This document shows, piece after piece, positions 36,564 through 36,568 of a stretch of 36,568 nt of DNA. The stretch is from Methanobacteriota archaeon. Lineage in GTDB: Archaea > Methanobacteriota_B > Thermococci > Methanofastidiosales > Methanofastidiosaceae. The stretch is from assembly GCA_023622545.1 (NCBI GenBank), contig JAMNZA010000042.1:1-36568 (forward strand), written 5' to 3'. The translations under genes were made by a program, and so were the position numbers. Within the stretch, counting starts at the first letter, position 1; each line of letters begins with the position of its first letter. The notes beneath the pieces were generated by a model that was given only the letters and a program-made list of their open reading frames with translations, was not told the DNA's origin and did no database searches.

Positions 36564-36568
36564 CCTTT

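Noticed and set aside
1-36568. CRISPR arrays, transposases, integrases, toxin-antitoxin or defence islands
   Set aside because: No regularly spaced repeats, inverted repeats flanking ORFs, or recognisable Cas, transposase or TA motifs were seen.

Overview
The window looks like an archaeal (probably euryarchaeal) chromosomal segment. Supporting signs are an archaeal-type CCA-adding enzyme, an EndoQ-like PHP protein, a TIGR00288-type NYN protein, a type-2 IPP isomerase and an elongator tRNA-Met with a bulge-helix-bulge intron at 37/38. There is no rRNA, CRISPR array, transposase or phage signal. Left to right: a thioredoxin/thioredoxin-reductase cassette (-); EndoQ-like; a small conserved protein, a flavodoxin-like protein and agmatinase; a nine-gene malonate-type cluster at 5038-13505; small membrane proteins and a lipoprotein; an RNA-metabolism run (NYN, HTH, PRTase, ThpR, Cca); a P-type cation ATPase (-); TldD; an FG-GAP/TPR surface protein (-); IPP isomerase and a double-CxxC/CcdA fusion (-); an oligopeptide ABC transporter operon (-) with two CARDB-like surface proteins upstream; two tandem secreted small paralogs with a shared promoter architecture; a TIM-barrel protein; and the intron-containing tRNA-Met. 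The most interesting signal is the malonate-type cluster. It joins a malonyl-ACP carboxyltransferase core, its prosthetic-group biosynthesis genes and an ACP ligase to an AccB-like biotin carrier and an AccC-like biotin carboxylase, in place of the membrane carboxybiotin decarboxylase expected in MAD-type malonate decarboxylases. This suggests an ATP-driven acetyl-ACP carboxylase/malonate synthase, or a reversible variant. All functions are read by eye from motifs; no searches were run.
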